A program made the translations under genes and the position numbers. The notes beneath the pieces are model-generated. The model had not been told where the DNA came from. It saw only the letters and a list, made by a program, of their open reading frames with translations, and ran no database searches. This document shows, in pieces, positions 10,071-18,230 of a stretch of 64,000 nt of DNA (position 1 is the stretch's first letter; every line of letters starts with the position of its first letter). The stretch comes from Pseudomonas sp. MN1F (GTDB taxonomy: Bacteria > Pseudomonadota > Gammaproteobacteria > Pseudomonadales > Pseudomonadaceae): contig NZ_VZII01000003.1 of assembly GCF_009391885.1 (NCBI RefSeq), forward strand, positions 95,545 to 159,544. Reading direction: 5' to 3'.

Positions 10071-11162
10071 TCAGCGATAGCGCTCGAGCCAGTGTGCATA
10101 CGGCGCCGGCAAGGTCCAGGAGGCCTTGTCCACGCCCAACTCCTTCGCCGCGAAGTACGCCCAGTGCGGATCGGCCAGGTGCGCACGCCCCACCGACACC
10201 AGGTCCAGCTGGTTGGCCTGCAATGCCTCCTCGGCCAGTTGCGGCGTACCAAAGCCCCACGCCGAGGTCACCGGCAAGCCCGCCTCACGACGCACACGCT
10301 CGGCAATCGGCCCCATGAATGCCGGGCCCCACGGGATGTTGGTGTCGGGGATGGTGAAGCCCACGCTGACGCTCAGCAGGTCCAGCCCGCCAGCCTTGAA
10401 CCGGCGCGCCAGTTCGATCGACTCTTCCAGGGTCTGCTCGTCGCGGCCGTCATACTCAAGCACACCAAAGCGAGCGGTCAGTGGCAGGTTTTCCGGCCAC
10501 ACCTCACGCACGGCGGCCAGGGTTTCCAGGAGGAAGCGGCTGCGGTTGTCGAAGCTGCCACCGTAGGCATCGGTGCGCTGGTTGGAATGCTCGGAGAAGA
10601 AGCTCTGCCCCAGGTAGCCATGGGCGAAGTGCAGCTCGATCCACTCGAAGCCGGCATCACGCGCACGGCGCGCGGCATCGACGAAATCCTGTTTGACCCG
10701 GGCGATGTCGTCCAGGGTCATCTCGCGCGGCACTTTCGGCAAGTGCGCGCCGAAGGCGATGGCCGACGGGGCGATGGTGTCCCAGCCATTGGCATCGTCA
10801 GCCGCGATGTGGTCATCGCCTTCCCATGGGCGGTTGGCGCTGGCCTTGCGCCCGGCGTGGGCAATCTGGATGCCCGGCACCGAGCCTGCCGCCTTGATCG
10901 CCTGCACCACCGGCACGAAGGCCTGGGCATGGGCGTCGCTCCAGATCCCGGCACAACCGGGGGTGATGCGCCCTTCCGGCGCCACGGCAGTGGCCTCGAC
11001 CACCAGCAGGCCGGCACCGCCACGGGCCAGGCCGGCCAGGTGCACATGGTGCCAGTCGTTGATCATGCCGTCCTCGGCCATGTACTGGCACATCGGCGGG
11101 ATGGCGATACGGTTGCGCAACGTGACGTCTTTGAGGGTGTAAGGTTGGAACAGGGCAGACAT
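10071..11162 (-). CDS. xenA: Xenobiotic reductase A (old yellow enzyme family)
   Basis: FMN-dependent NAD(P)H:flavin oxidoreductase of 363 residues that reduces activated C=C bonds, nitrate esters and quinones. The protein is close to identical, from memory, to P. putida XenA, including MSALFQPYTLKDVTLRNRIAIPPMCQY (active-site Cys25), the HAGRKAS substrate-binding His pair region, and the Trp-containing C-terminal region. The ATG at 11162 lies seven bases after AGGAG; a TTG two codons upstream overlaps the ribosome site and is rejected. The gene is divergent from an ArsR-like regulator, with a perfect 24-bp palindrome between them, so thiol- or quinone-stress control is plausible. Confidence 0.95.
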   Translation of the reverse strand: MSALFQPYTLKDVTLRNRIAIPPMCQYMAEDGMINDWHHVHLAGLARGGAGLLVVEATAVAPEGRITPGCAGIWSDAHAQAFVPVVQAIKAAGSVPGIQIAHAGRKASANRPWEGDDHIAADDANGWDTIAPSAIAFGAHLPKVPREMTLDDIARVKQDFVDAARRARDAGFEWIELHFAHGYLGQSFFSEHSNQRTDAYGGSFDNRSRFLLETLAAVREVWPENLPLTARFGVLEYDGRDEQTLEESIELARRFKAGGLDLLSVSVGFTIPDTNIPWGPAFMGPIAERVRREAGLPVTSAWGFGTPQLAEEALQANQLDLVSVGRAHLADPHWAYFAAKELGVDKASWTLPAPYAHWLERYR

Positions 11163-11190
11163 GGGCAAGCTCCTGGCTTATCTGAATACG

Positions 11191-11214
11191 ATAGTTCGAT
11201 CATAATCGAACTAT
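11191..11214. promoter_or_regulatory. Perfect palindromic operator between xenA and arsR-like gene
   Basis: ATAGTTCGAT and ATCGAACTAT flank a CATA centre, a perfect 10-bp inverted repeat 29 bp upstream of xenA. It includes the first possible ATG of the regulator gene (11213). Position and symmetry are those of an ArsR-type repressor site controlling both genes. Confidence 0.72.
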
Positions 11215-11239
11215 GGCAATTAGTGAAACCCCCGTTATC

Positions 11240-11548
11240 ATGTCGGCCATGCGAGCCTACCAACACCCCAACCCTGAAGACCTGATTCTCGAGCGTGTGC
11301 TCTATGCACTGAGCGACCCGGTGCGCCTGGGCATCGTCCGCCACCTGGCCGGCGTGGCCGAGGCCAGCTGCGGCGAGCTCGATGGCGGGCGGCCGAAGTC
11401 GAGCATGTCGCACCATTTTCGCGTGTTGCGTGATGCGGGGTTGGTGCATACCCGCAATGTCGGGACCACCCACATGAATTCGCTGCGCAGCGAGATGCTG
11501 GGCGAGCGCTTTCCCGGGTTGCTGGACTGCATCTTGAGGCAGAACTGA
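11240..11548 (+). CDS. ArsR-family (HTH) transcriptional regulator
   Basis: Small winged-helix regulator of about 102 residues (ERVLYALSDPVRLGIVRHL opening, recognition region RPKSSMSHHFRVLRDAGLV). The metal-binding ELCVC motif of classical ArsR/SmtB proteins is absent; one cysteine, in EASCGELDGG, remains at the start of the DNA-binding helices. It may therefore sense electrophiles or redox state through this thiol. Starts at 11213, 11240 and 11249 are possible. The first lies inside the palindromic operator, so 11240 is preferred. It is divergent from xenA and probably represses it and itself. Confidence 0.85.
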   Translation: MSAMRAYQHPNPEDLILERVLYALSDPVRLGIVRHLAGVAEASCGELDGGRPKSSMSHHFRVLRDAGLVHTRNVGTTHMNSLRSEMLGERFPGLLDCILRQN

Positions 11549-11688
11549 TTTCAGCCTGTACCGGCTGCGCCTCGGCCAGATGATGAACACGCAGTAGTTG
11601 TGCACGCCAACTGCGAGTTTTCGATCAATGCATTTTCAGCTGAAGACGCAAAGCCACGGGTCTCCCGCGGCGTCTGGCCCTGTCCGAC

Positions 11689-12558
11689 TCAGGCGCTGAT
11701 GGCGTCCAAGCTGCGCAGCGGGGTGGGTACCGCGCCGAACAGCGGGAACTCTTCTTCGATGATCCAGGGCTCTTTCATGACCAGGTACACATCGAGAAAA
11801 TCGGAGAAGCCAGGCCAGATGAACAGGTCATTGGCCTCGGCAACGGCACGCGACAGCACGCCCACGCCACCAAAGCTCTTGATCATGGAAACACTGACGA
11901 TCTCGCTGCCGGAGTGAAACACGGTTGTGGCGTCCAGCATACCGGGCCGGCGCTCGGCGAAGCGGGAAAAGATCGAATGATAGGGGCACTCGGGCAACGG
12001 TTTGATCACCGCGCAGGGCGCTGAACGGTCATTGCTAGACGACGAGGCAACGACTTCGATGCGCAACCCCTTGAGCGGCACCGAATGATAGTTTTCCGGA
12101 ACGCTGTCGCCCAGCACCACCACCATGTCCGCTTCGTCCTTGGCCAGCTTGGTCAGGTTGTCGGGCGATTCCGAGCAACTGAAGATCGGGCTGTAGCCTG
12201 ACAACTTGCTGACCACCCCGCCCATGATCTGCTGGTTGATTTCCATGGACAGCGTGCTGTTCAAGGCAACGCGCAAAGGCAGGCGCTGATTGCGGCTCTG
12301 ACGCAACTGATTGATCTTCAGCTGCATGCGCTCGGAGGAACGTACGATTTCCAGAACATGCGGCAGGATGCCCACGCCTTCCTGGGTCAGCGATACCCCT
12401 TTGTTGGTCCGGTCGAACAACTTGAAGCCGCAATGGTCTTCGAGCTTTTTCAACTGAGCGGCCAAGGCCTGGACCGTGACGTGAACCTGTTCGGCCGCAT
12501 CGGTGATCGACCCCGTTCGGGCCACGTTCACGATGTTTTTGAGCACCTTGATGTCCAT
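11689..12558 (-). CDS. LysR-family transcriptional regulator
   Basis: LysR-type regulator of 289 residues: N-terminal winged helix-turn-helix at about residues 1-60 (NIVNVARTGSITDAAEQVHVTVQALAAQLKKLE) and a periplasmic-binding-protein-like effector domain. The recognition helix has VTVQALAAQ where most LysR proteins have a S-x-P-A-L-S pattern, and resembles the TupR/Cbl-NAC type. It is divergent, with 196 bp between starts, from the dioxygenase/acetyltransferase/AzlCD operon and very probably controls it. A TTTGAC-N7-GTCAAA palindrome lies just upstream of its own start. Confidence 0.88.
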   Translation of the reverse strand: MDIKVLKNIVNVARTGSITDAAEQVHVTVQALAAQLKKLEDHCGFKLFDRTNKGVSLTQEGVGILPHVLEIVRSSERMQLKINQLRQSRNQRLPLRVALNSTLSMEINQQIMGGVVSKLSGYSPIFSCSESPDNLTKLAKDEADMVVVLGDSVPENYHSVPLKGLRIEVVASSSSNDRSAPCAVIKPLPECPYHSIFSRFAERRPGMLDATTVFHSGSEIVSVSMIKSFGGVGVLSRAVAEANDLFIWPGFSDFLDVYLVMKEPWIIEEEFPLFGAVPTPLRSLDAISA

Positions 12559-12578
12559 TCAATCTCCCCTCCCGATCC

Positions 12579-12597
12579 TTTGACGCAGACCGTCAAA
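12579..12597. promoter_or_regulatory. Candidate LysR-type binding site
   Basis: TTTGAC-N7-GTCAAA has the dyad form expected of LysR-type sites (T-N11-A core) and is 21 bp upstream of the lysR-like start in the divergent promoter region. Confidence 0.5.
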
Positions 12598-12754
12598 CAC
12601 GGCAAGAGGATAACGCACAAGGCACTGCACTGTCTGCACGCTTACGGTGCACGCCGGCCGGGTAGCAAGCAACGCTTGAGGCACCTCAAAAAAAAGTGAA
12701 GTTTCTGCGCGCAAACCAACTGTTAGATTTTTGCCAGTTTTTAGATAACAAGAG

Positions 12755-13507
12755 ATGGCCATGCTGACACTGAACAAAAACATCGCTACTGCCCTGCGAC
12801 AAAACAAGACGGTCAATGTCATGGGCAGCGATTATGCCCTGACCGGGGGGTTCAAAGAGTTTGTCGAGTTTTCCAAAAGTTGGGAGACCATGGGCGTCGA
12901 CCGTTATTACGGTCAGGCTGACAAGGGCACGCGTTACCGCCGTTACAGTGACTTCGACTTCAACCCGGTCACCGGTGAACTGTGCCAACTCAATCACCGT
13001 GCCTACGAACAATCCGAGGCGCACAACAACTACGTCGGCGGTATGGCGCGTCATTTTGATGACATTTCCGCCGACGTCTTCAACTCGCCGATACTACGGG
13101 CACTGATTCGGCTGGATTTCGACGTGTACAAGGCCGTGCTGCCAGAAGAATTGCACACGGTCACCTGGCAGTGCCAGGTTCACCAGATTCGTATCGAAAT
13201 CAAACCCGGGGCGCAGATCGAAATCACTCCCGAAGGTATTCACTGCGACGGTTATCCGTTCAGCGGCGTGCACTTCTGGGGCCGCCACAACGTCGAGGGT
13301 GCCACCAGCAACATCTACGACAAACAGTCGAATGTGATCGACTCCGGCACTTACCTGAATATTCTCGACACCACTTACTTCCTCGATCGTGAACTGCAGC
13401 ACTACGTGACGCCGGCCACCAACCCCAGCAACGCTGAAATGGGCTACCGGCAGATCATCGCCATTTCCTTCTCTCGGCCGGGTAGCGAGCATGACATTAT
13501 CGACTAG
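12755..13507 (+). CDS. 2-oxoglutarate/Fe(II) dioxygenase, free amino acid hydroxylase type (2OG-Fe_Oxy_2)
   Basis: Protein of 250 residues resembling the family of the Bacillus L-isoleucine 4-hydroxylase (IDO). The iron ligands are visible as H-x-D in PEGIHCDGYPF and a distal His in LQHYVTPA, and the 2-oxoglutarate arginine fits GYRQIIAISF. The arginine-rich RYRRYSDFDF segment and NSPILRALIRLDFD are also placed as in IDO. The expected reaction is hydroxylation of a free, probably branched-chain or aliphatic, L-amino acid. The ATG at 12761 is an equally good start. The next gene overlaps by 17 bp, then comes an AzlC/AzlD exporter, so the product may be acetylated and exported. Confidence 0.82.
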   Translation: MAMLTLNKNIATALRQNKTVNVMGSDYALTGGFKEFVEFSKSWETMGVDRYYGQADKGTRYRRYSDFDFNPVTGELCQLNHRAYEQSEAHNNYVGGMARHFDDISADVFNSPILRALIRLDFDVYKAVLPEELHTVTWQCQVHQIRIEIKPGAQIEITPEGIHCDGYPFSGVHFWGRHNVEGATSNIYDKQSNVIDSGTYLNILDTTYFLDRELQHYVTPATNPSNAEMGYRQIIAISFSRPGSEHDIID

Positions 13508-13973
13508 TTGCATCGGCACGGCGCCGAAACTGTTCCCGGCCGAACACATCAATGGCCTGAGCATCAAGAAAGCCACTCCTTTCCATGCTCGCAAGATCGT
13601 CGACTTCTTCCGCCGTTTCGAAGAAACCTCGTTCTGCGACTGGCAGGACGAAGGCCTGCTCAAAGGCCTGCTCGGCACCGAGCACACCTATTGCTACGTG
13701 GCCGAGAACCAGACCGGGGCCATCGTCGGCGCGGTCGCGGGGGGCCTGATGGGGACACGGGGTACCATCAACCACATGGCAGTGGCGCCGGACTATCGCC
13801 AGAGCAGGATTGGCACCTCATTGGCCAATTCGATTCTCAGCGATTTCCGCCAGCACGGCATTCGTCGGGTGTTTCTGTTCGTCGAGCATGACAACACCAA
13901 CGCATTGAGCTTCTGGCAGAAACAAGGCTTCCTGCAAACCCGGGGTGAAATTACCTGCGAGGTCGACCTGTGA
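13491..13973 (+). CDS. GNAT-family N-acetyltransferase
   Basis: Acetyltransferase of 160 residues with the GNAT acetyl-CoA motif region MAVAPDYRQSRIGTSLANSIL (a variant of Q/R-x-x-G-x-G/A, here R-Q-S-R-I-G-T) and the C-terminal EHDNTNALSFWQKQGF element. It starts inside the end of the dioxygenase gene and ends overlapping the azlC start, so it is translationally coupled in a compact operon. A role in acetylating the hydroxylated amino acid, or in protecting the cell from it, is inferred from position only. Confidence 0.85.
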   Translation: MTLSTSCIGTAPKLFPAEHINGLSIKKATPFHARKIVDFFRRFEETSFCDWQDEGLLKGLLGTEHTYCYVAENQTGAIVGAVAGGLMGTRGTINHMAVAPDYRQSRIGTSLANSILSDFRQHGIRRVFLFVEHDNTNALSFWQKQGFLQTRGEITCEVDL

Positions 13974-14671
13974 CCTCGTCGGTGCTGCTATCCACCTCGC
14001 GCAAGGAGAGCCTGGTCGACGCCCTGCCGATCGTTACCGGCTACTTCGTCGTCAGCTTCGTGTTTGGTGTCATGTGCATCAATGCCGGCCTGCCCTTGTG
14101 GCTGCCGGCCGCCATGTGCCTGTTCGTCTATGCCGGGGCGGCGCAGTTTGCCGCACTGGCACTGATGACCAGCAGCGCGCCGCTGATCACCATTGCCTTG
14201 TCGACCTTGCTGATCAATTCGCGGCACATGCTGATGGCGATGTACATGTCCAAACGCAGCGCGCAACTGCCGATCAGCAAGCCGCAGAAGTTGCTGTACG
14301 CATTCGGCCTGACCGATGAGTCCTTTGCCTTTCACAGCCAACGCCTGGAGAACGGCAGGCCGACCTCCCCTGGCTATCTGCTGCAGTTCAATACCTATTG
14401 CCATGCCAGCTGGATCGCCGGCGCGGTGTTTGGCGCGGTGGCCTCGGATGCGTTGAACCGGTTTTCCCAGTTCAAGCTGGACTATGCCCTGACGGCCATG
14501 ATGATCTTTGTGCTGATTTCGCTGTGCAGCACCTTCAACAAGGCCGTCATCGCCCTGGTGGTGATCGTCACCACCTGCCTGCTGAACATGTTTGCACCCT
14601 CGCCCTTGAACGTATTCATCGCAACCGCCGTTGGCTGTGGAGCAGGGTTATGCCTGAAAAGAACTACCTGA
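13970..14671 (+). CDS. azlC: AzlC-family branched-chain amino acid exporter, large subunit
   Basis: Integral membrane protein of 233 residues, AzlC family. The conserved opening region (DALPIVTGYFVVSFVFGVM), the AGAAQFAALALM segment and NSRHMLMAMYMS are typical. AzlC and AzlD together export branched-chain amino acids and their analogues. The GTG start at 13970 overlaps the acetyltransferase stop (GTGA), and the following azlD starts 22 bases before this stop. It probably exports the product of the upstream dioxygenase, an inference from operon structure. Confidence 0.9.
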   Translation: MTSSVLLSTSRKESLVDALPIVTGYFVVSFVFGVMCINAGLPLWLPAAMCLFVYAGAAQFAALALMTSSAPLITIALSTLLINSRHMLMAMYMSKRSAQLPISKPQKLLYAFGLTDESFAFHSQRLENGRPTSPGYLLQFNTYCHASWIAGAVFGAVASDALNRFSQFKLDYALTAMMIFVLISLCSTFNKAVIALVVIVTTCLLNMFAPSPLNVFIATAVGCGAGLCLKRTT

Positions 14672-14970
14672 TCGCAGCGGTGATGCTGATGGCTGCCATC
14701 ACCTACCTGACCCGCGCGACACCGTTTCTGCTGAAGATGGAGAAGTCCCCCAAGTGGTTCAATGACGTCATTGAATACCTGCCGGTGGCAATCATCGCCA
14801 GCATCACCGTACCCGCATTGCTGGTGGCCAAGGATGGCTCGCTGATCGGCCTGAATGCCGACCTGCTGGCCGCGATTCCGGTGATCATCATCGCCTACTG
14901 GTCGAGGAGCCTGATCTACAGCGTGTGTGCCGGCGTCGCCGGGCACGTGGCGATCACGCTGCTGGCTTGA
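14650..14970 (+). CDS. azlD: AzlD-family branched-chain amino acid exporter, small subunit
   Basis: Small membrane protein of 106 residues with three to four hydrophobic segments and the AzlD signature ITYLTRATPFLL (the TRxxPF motif). It pairs with AzlC in the inner membrane. The ATG at 14650 lies within the end of azlC; a longer open frame upstream is only overlap with that gene. Confidence 0.9.
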   Translation: MPEKNYLIAAVMLMAAITYLTRATPFLLKMEKSPKWFNDVIEYLPVAIIASITVPALLVAKDGSLIGLNADLLAAIPVIIIAYWSRSLIYSVCAGVAGHVAITLLA

Positions 14971-14996
14971 GGCCCGGAATTGAGAAGGAAACCGTT

Positions 14997-15440
14997 ATGA
15001 GCCTTGCCCGCCGGAAAGTCACCCTGACCAACCTGAGTGAATTTTCCCGCCTGATGCCCCAGGTTCCACGTGACCGGGTGATCGATGAAATGGCTGACCT
15101 GTCGCTGGAATGCTCGCTGGCCTATGCCTTGAGCAAGACGTTTTTGCGCGATGGCTGGATCGCCGAATATCGCCATCTGCATGCGGCCGCACACTTGAGC
15201 CCGGGCAGCGACCTGCTGCTGTTCGCCACCTCGGGAAGCCTGAAGCTGGAAATGCCCGATGGCTCGGAACTGCACGTCACCCACGGCGACCAGGTAGTGC
15301 TCAGGGCCGCCACCGAGGCGAAGGTGTTTCCCGTCAGTGACGAGGGGGACGTGAGTTTCCTGGCGCTGGCGGTGGACCTCGACCTGACCGAGGTGCTGCA
15401 GGAACTTGCCGTCGACAGCGACCTGCCAAAACACCCATGA
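14997..15440 (+). CDS. Cupin-like protein of unknown function
   Basis: Protein of 147 residues with a single beta-barrel-like C-terminal region (HLSPGSDLLLF, GSLKLEMPDGSELHVTHGDQVVL) that follows cupin periodicity. The usual cupin metal ligands (HxH, then E, then H) are incomplete, so it may bind a small molecule or be regulatory. The N-terminal 60 residues are helical and match nothing I recognise. Start ATG 14997 follows AGAAGGA. It is the last gene of the dioxygenase/AzlCD operon and is followed at once by a strong terminator. Confidence 0.65.
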   Translation: MSLARRKVTLTNLSEFSRLMPQVPRDRVIDEMADLSLECSLAYALSKTFLRDGWIAEYRHLHAAAHLSPGSDLLLFATSGSLKLEMPDGSELHVTHGDQVVLRAATEAKVFPVSDEGDVSFLALAVDLDLTEVLQELAVDSDLPKHP

Positions 15441-15442
15441 AA

Positions 15443-15469
15443 AAAGCCACGGGGGTCACCCGTGGCTTT
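15443..15469. terminator. Bidirectional rho-independent terminator
   Basis: AAAGCCACGGG and CCCGTGGCTTT pair around a 5-nt loop, with A-rich flank on one side and T-rich on the other. It separates the dioxygenase operon from the convergent mqo gene. Confidence 0.88.
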
Positions 15470-15489
15470 CTCGAACCCACATCGCCTGA

Positions 15490-17127
15490 TCAGAGCGCCA
15501 TGTCGTTTGCCGGTTTGCTTTCAACCGGTTTGCTCGGCGCAACGGTGGTACCGACGCTTTCGTCGATCACCGGTGGCTTCTCCAGCTGCAGCACTTCAGC
15601 GGTGTAGTTCCACTCTTTCTGGGTGGCCGCTGCCGAGTCGTTCAGCTTGGTGCCGTAGCTCGGTACGATTTCCTTGATCTTGGCCTGCCACTCAGGGGTG
15701 GCGACCTTTTCCTTGAACACGGTTTCCAGCACGTTCAGCATGATCGGCGCAGCCGTCGAAGCACCTGGCGAGGCGCCCAGCAGGCCGGCGATGGTGCGGT
15801 CCTGGGAAGCCACCACTTCGGTGCCCAGCTTCAGCACGCCGCCCTTCTCTGCGTCACGCTTGATGATCTGCACGCGCTGACCGGCCTGCCACAGTTTCCA
15901 GTCTTCCTTCTTGGCGTTCGGGAAGTAGGTGCGCAGCGCGTCGAAGCGGTCGTCATCCGACAGCATCAGCTGGCCAGCGAGATACTCGACCAGCGGGTAC
16001 TGGTCGATACCGACCTTGGTCATCGGCCACACGTTGTGGGTGGTGGTGCTGCTCAGCAGGTCCAGGTACGAACCGTTCTTCAGGAACTTGGTCGAGAAGG
16101 TCGCGAATGGGCCAAACAGGATCACGCGCTTGCCGTCCAGCACGCGGGTGTCCAGATGCGGTACCGACATGGGCGGCGCGCCGGTCGAGGCGATGCCGTA
16201 GGCCTTGGCCATGTGCTGCATGGCCACGGTCGGGTTCTCGGTCACCAGGAACGAGCCGCCCACCGGGAAGCCTGCGTATTCCTTGGCTTCAGGAATGCCC
16301 GACTTCTGCAGCAGCTTCAGCGCGCCGCCGCCGGCACCGATGAACAGGAACTTGGCGTCGGTGGCCGACTTGGTACCGTCCTTGAGGTTCTTGTACTCGA
16401 CGTGCCAGGAGCCGTCTTCGTTGCGAGTGATGTCCTGTACTTCGCTGGACAGCTTCAGGTCGAAGCCTTTCTGGGTCTGCAGGTGGCCGACGAACTGGCG
16501 GGTGATTTCGCCGAAGTTGACGTCGGTGCCGATTGGCGTCCAGGTGACCGCCAGCTTCTGGTTCGGGTCACGGCCTTCCATCATCAGCGGGACCCACTTG
16601 GCGATCTGCGCGTGGTCCTCGGAGTACTGCATCGGGCGGAACAGCGGGCTGGCCTGCAGCGCGTCGTAACGCTTCTTGAGGAACTTGATGTTGTCATCGC
16701 CCCAGACGAAGCTCATGTGCGGGGTGGTGTTGATGAACGAGTGCGGGTTCTTCAGCACGCCCTGGCGGACCTGCCACGACCAGAACTGGCGGGAGATCTG
16801 GAAGGCTTCGTTGATTTCGATGGCCTTGGAGATGTTGACGTTGCCGTCTTTGTCTTCCGGGGTGTAGTTCAGCTCGGCCAGCGCAGAGTGGCCAGTACCG
16901 GCGTTGTTCCAGCCGTTGGAGCTTTCTTCGGCGACGCCGTCCAGGCGCTCGACCATTTCCATCGACCAGCTTGGCTCCAGCTCGTGCAGCCACACGGCCA
17001 GGGTGGAGCTCATGATGCCGCCGCCGACCAGCAGCACATCGACTTTCTTGGTTTCTGCGGCGTGCGCTTGCATGAAGCTCGCAGCGACAGCCAGACCCAG
17101 CAAGGTCTTGCCAGCTTTCTTGAACAT
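15490..17127 (-). CDS. mqo: Malate:quinone oxidoreductase
   Basis: FAD-dependent, membrane-associated enzyme of 545 residues that oxidises malate to oxaloacetate with ubiquinone, bypassing NAD-linked malate dehydrogenase. The FAD-binding segment [19 protein letters not shown] and the Mqo hallmark [20 protein letters not shown] are present. Unlike many Mqo proteins it begins with a signal-peptide-like segment ([23 protein letters not shown]), which suggests export or anchoring on the periplasmic face. The C-terminal 25 residues are a polar extension. Monocistronic, with a 340-bp upstream region. Confidence 0.95.
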   Translation of the reverse strand: MFKKAGKTLLGLAVAASFMQAHAAETKKVDVLLVGGGIMSSTLAVWLHELEPSWSMEMVERLDGVAEESSNGWNNAGTGHSALAELNYTPEDKDGNVNISKAIEINEAFQISRQFWSWQVRQGVLKNPHSFINTTPHMSFVWGDDNIKFLKKRYDALQASPLFRPMQYSEDHAQIAKWVPLMMEGRDPNQKLAVTWTPIGTDVNFGEITRQFVGHLQTQKGFDLKLSSEVQDITRNEDGSWHVEYKNLKDGTKSATDAKFLFIGAGGGALKLLQKSGIPEAKEYAGFPVGGSFLVTENPTVAMQHMAKAYGIASTGAPPMSVPHLDTRVLDGKRVILFGPFATFSTKFLKNGSYLDLLSSTTTHNVWPMTKVGIDQYPLVEYLAGQLMLSDDDRFDALRTYFPNAKKEDWKLWQAGQRVQIIKRDAEKGGVLKLGTEVVASQDRTIAGLLGASPGASTAAPIMLNVLETVFKEKVATPEWQAKIKEIVPSYGTKLNDSAAATQKEWNYTAEVLQLEKPPVIDESVGTTVAPSKPVESKPANDMAL

Positions 17128-17391
17128 TGATCAATTCCAGTCAGTAGAACGGAGGGTGGGCCTGTGGCTGGCCCAAAGTGTTCCATGTTCTTCAGCGCAG
17201 GTTTGTTATTGATGATTGTTCAGCAGCCAGAGAACCAGAAAACGACTCAGGCTTTTGTCGAATTGACCGACAGGGCTGAATCGTTTCGCCGATTGTAACC
17301 GAAATGCCAGCACAAACAAATTGGCGGACGGGGGTCAACGCGACGGGTTGTCTCAGCGGGAGTCAGGCTTTTCGGAAACCCTTCAGCCAAC
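17128..17391. other. mqo upstream region, no gene seen
   Basis: No supported coding frame. It should hold the mqo promoter on the minus strand. A short GGGCC-N7-GGCCC inverted repeat around 17160-17175 lies in the mqo leader. Nothing else is recognisable. Confidence 0.5.
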
Positions 17392-17422
17392 AAAAACCCC
17401 CGGCCATCTGCATGACCGGGGG
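17392..17422 (-). terminator. Rho-independent terminator of the YhfL-like gene
   Basis: On the minus strand CCCCCGG and CCGGGGG enclose a 12-nt loop and are followed by TTTTTG. It lies 45 bp after the stop of the small lipoprotein gene. Confidence 0.82.
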
Positions 17423-17466
17423 CTTCGGATCAGGCCGCTAGCGGCGAGATCTGGGGATCACCAAGC

Positions 17467-17658
17467 TTACTGCTGCTGAGGCAGTTTATCGATCGGGCCG
17501 CAGCCACCGATGACCTTGGAGATGGAAACCGAAGGGTGGAACAGGTAGTCGTACGAGCAGTTTTTCTGCTGGTTGTAGACTTGGCCAGTGCAGCCCGACA
17601 GCAGGGCAACGCCGGATACTACAGCAACGGCGACAGTGGCCTTGAACAGCTTTTTCAT
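17467..17658 (-). CDS. Small YhfL-like lipoprotein (DUF4223)
   Basis: Lipoprotein of 63 residues: signal peptide MKKLFKATVAVAVVSGVALLSGC with the lipobox LSGC, then a short mature part NCSYDYLFHPSVSISKVIGGCG. That mature part matches, as I remember it, enterobacterial YhfL (NCSYDYLLHPAISISKIIGGCG). The ATG at 17658 has AAAGGAC seven bases upstream; the longer open frame to 18000 has no support. Two mature cysteines could form a disulfide. The function of YhfL is not known to me. It is a single gene with its own terminator. Confidence 0.82.
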   Translation of the reverse strand: MKKLFKATVAVAVVSGVALLSGCTGQVYNQQKNCSYDYLFHPSVSISKVIGGCGPIDKLPQQQ

Positions 17659-18230
17659 ACTAAGTCCTTTAAATGCTTCATCTTCGGCCATCTTTCCGAT
17701 GGCGGCGGGATGATACAGAACCCAGGCGTTGGATCCAAGTCGCAGAAAGCCATCGACACTATACGGTCGAGCCCGTGAAGTGACTTGCAGTGACAGGCGA
17801 TCGAGGTGTGTGACACCACTCAAATTTCCCCCTCCGAAAGCGCAATGGCCCAATTGGCCACGCCCCCACCACCCAATTCTGGCGCTGCGCCCCCAAAACC
17901 GGGTTGCCCACTTCGCGATCACGTGAGTTGTGAATAATTTTTTTACAATTGGTAACAGTTTTTCCGGGGTTTGCCGTGCCAACTGGCACTGGCACAACAC
18001 GTGCTTTGACCGTTATGGCTCAAGGAACTTCCTCTCGCGACCATGTCCGGAACCGGCCAGTACATCGCCGCTCGAGATCGATGGAATTCCACTAGTTCGG
18101 AAATCCAGGCGAGCCGTTTATTCGATATCCGTCTCGCTCCGTAGTTATTGCACAGGCGTTCGTGCAACACGAGCCCTCTAACGGTAGATCGAATGCTTGC
18201 AAAGAGGCTGGCAGCATTTCGGAGACCATT
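17659..18230. other. Long intergenic region upstream of the secreted protein
   Basis: About 570 bp without a supported gene. It contains divergent promoters for the YhfL-like gene and the large secreted protein, an AT-rich patch near 17925-17960 and a cluster of short perfect palindromes at 18035-18129. Short open frames here lack ribosome sites and coding character. Confidence 0.5.
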
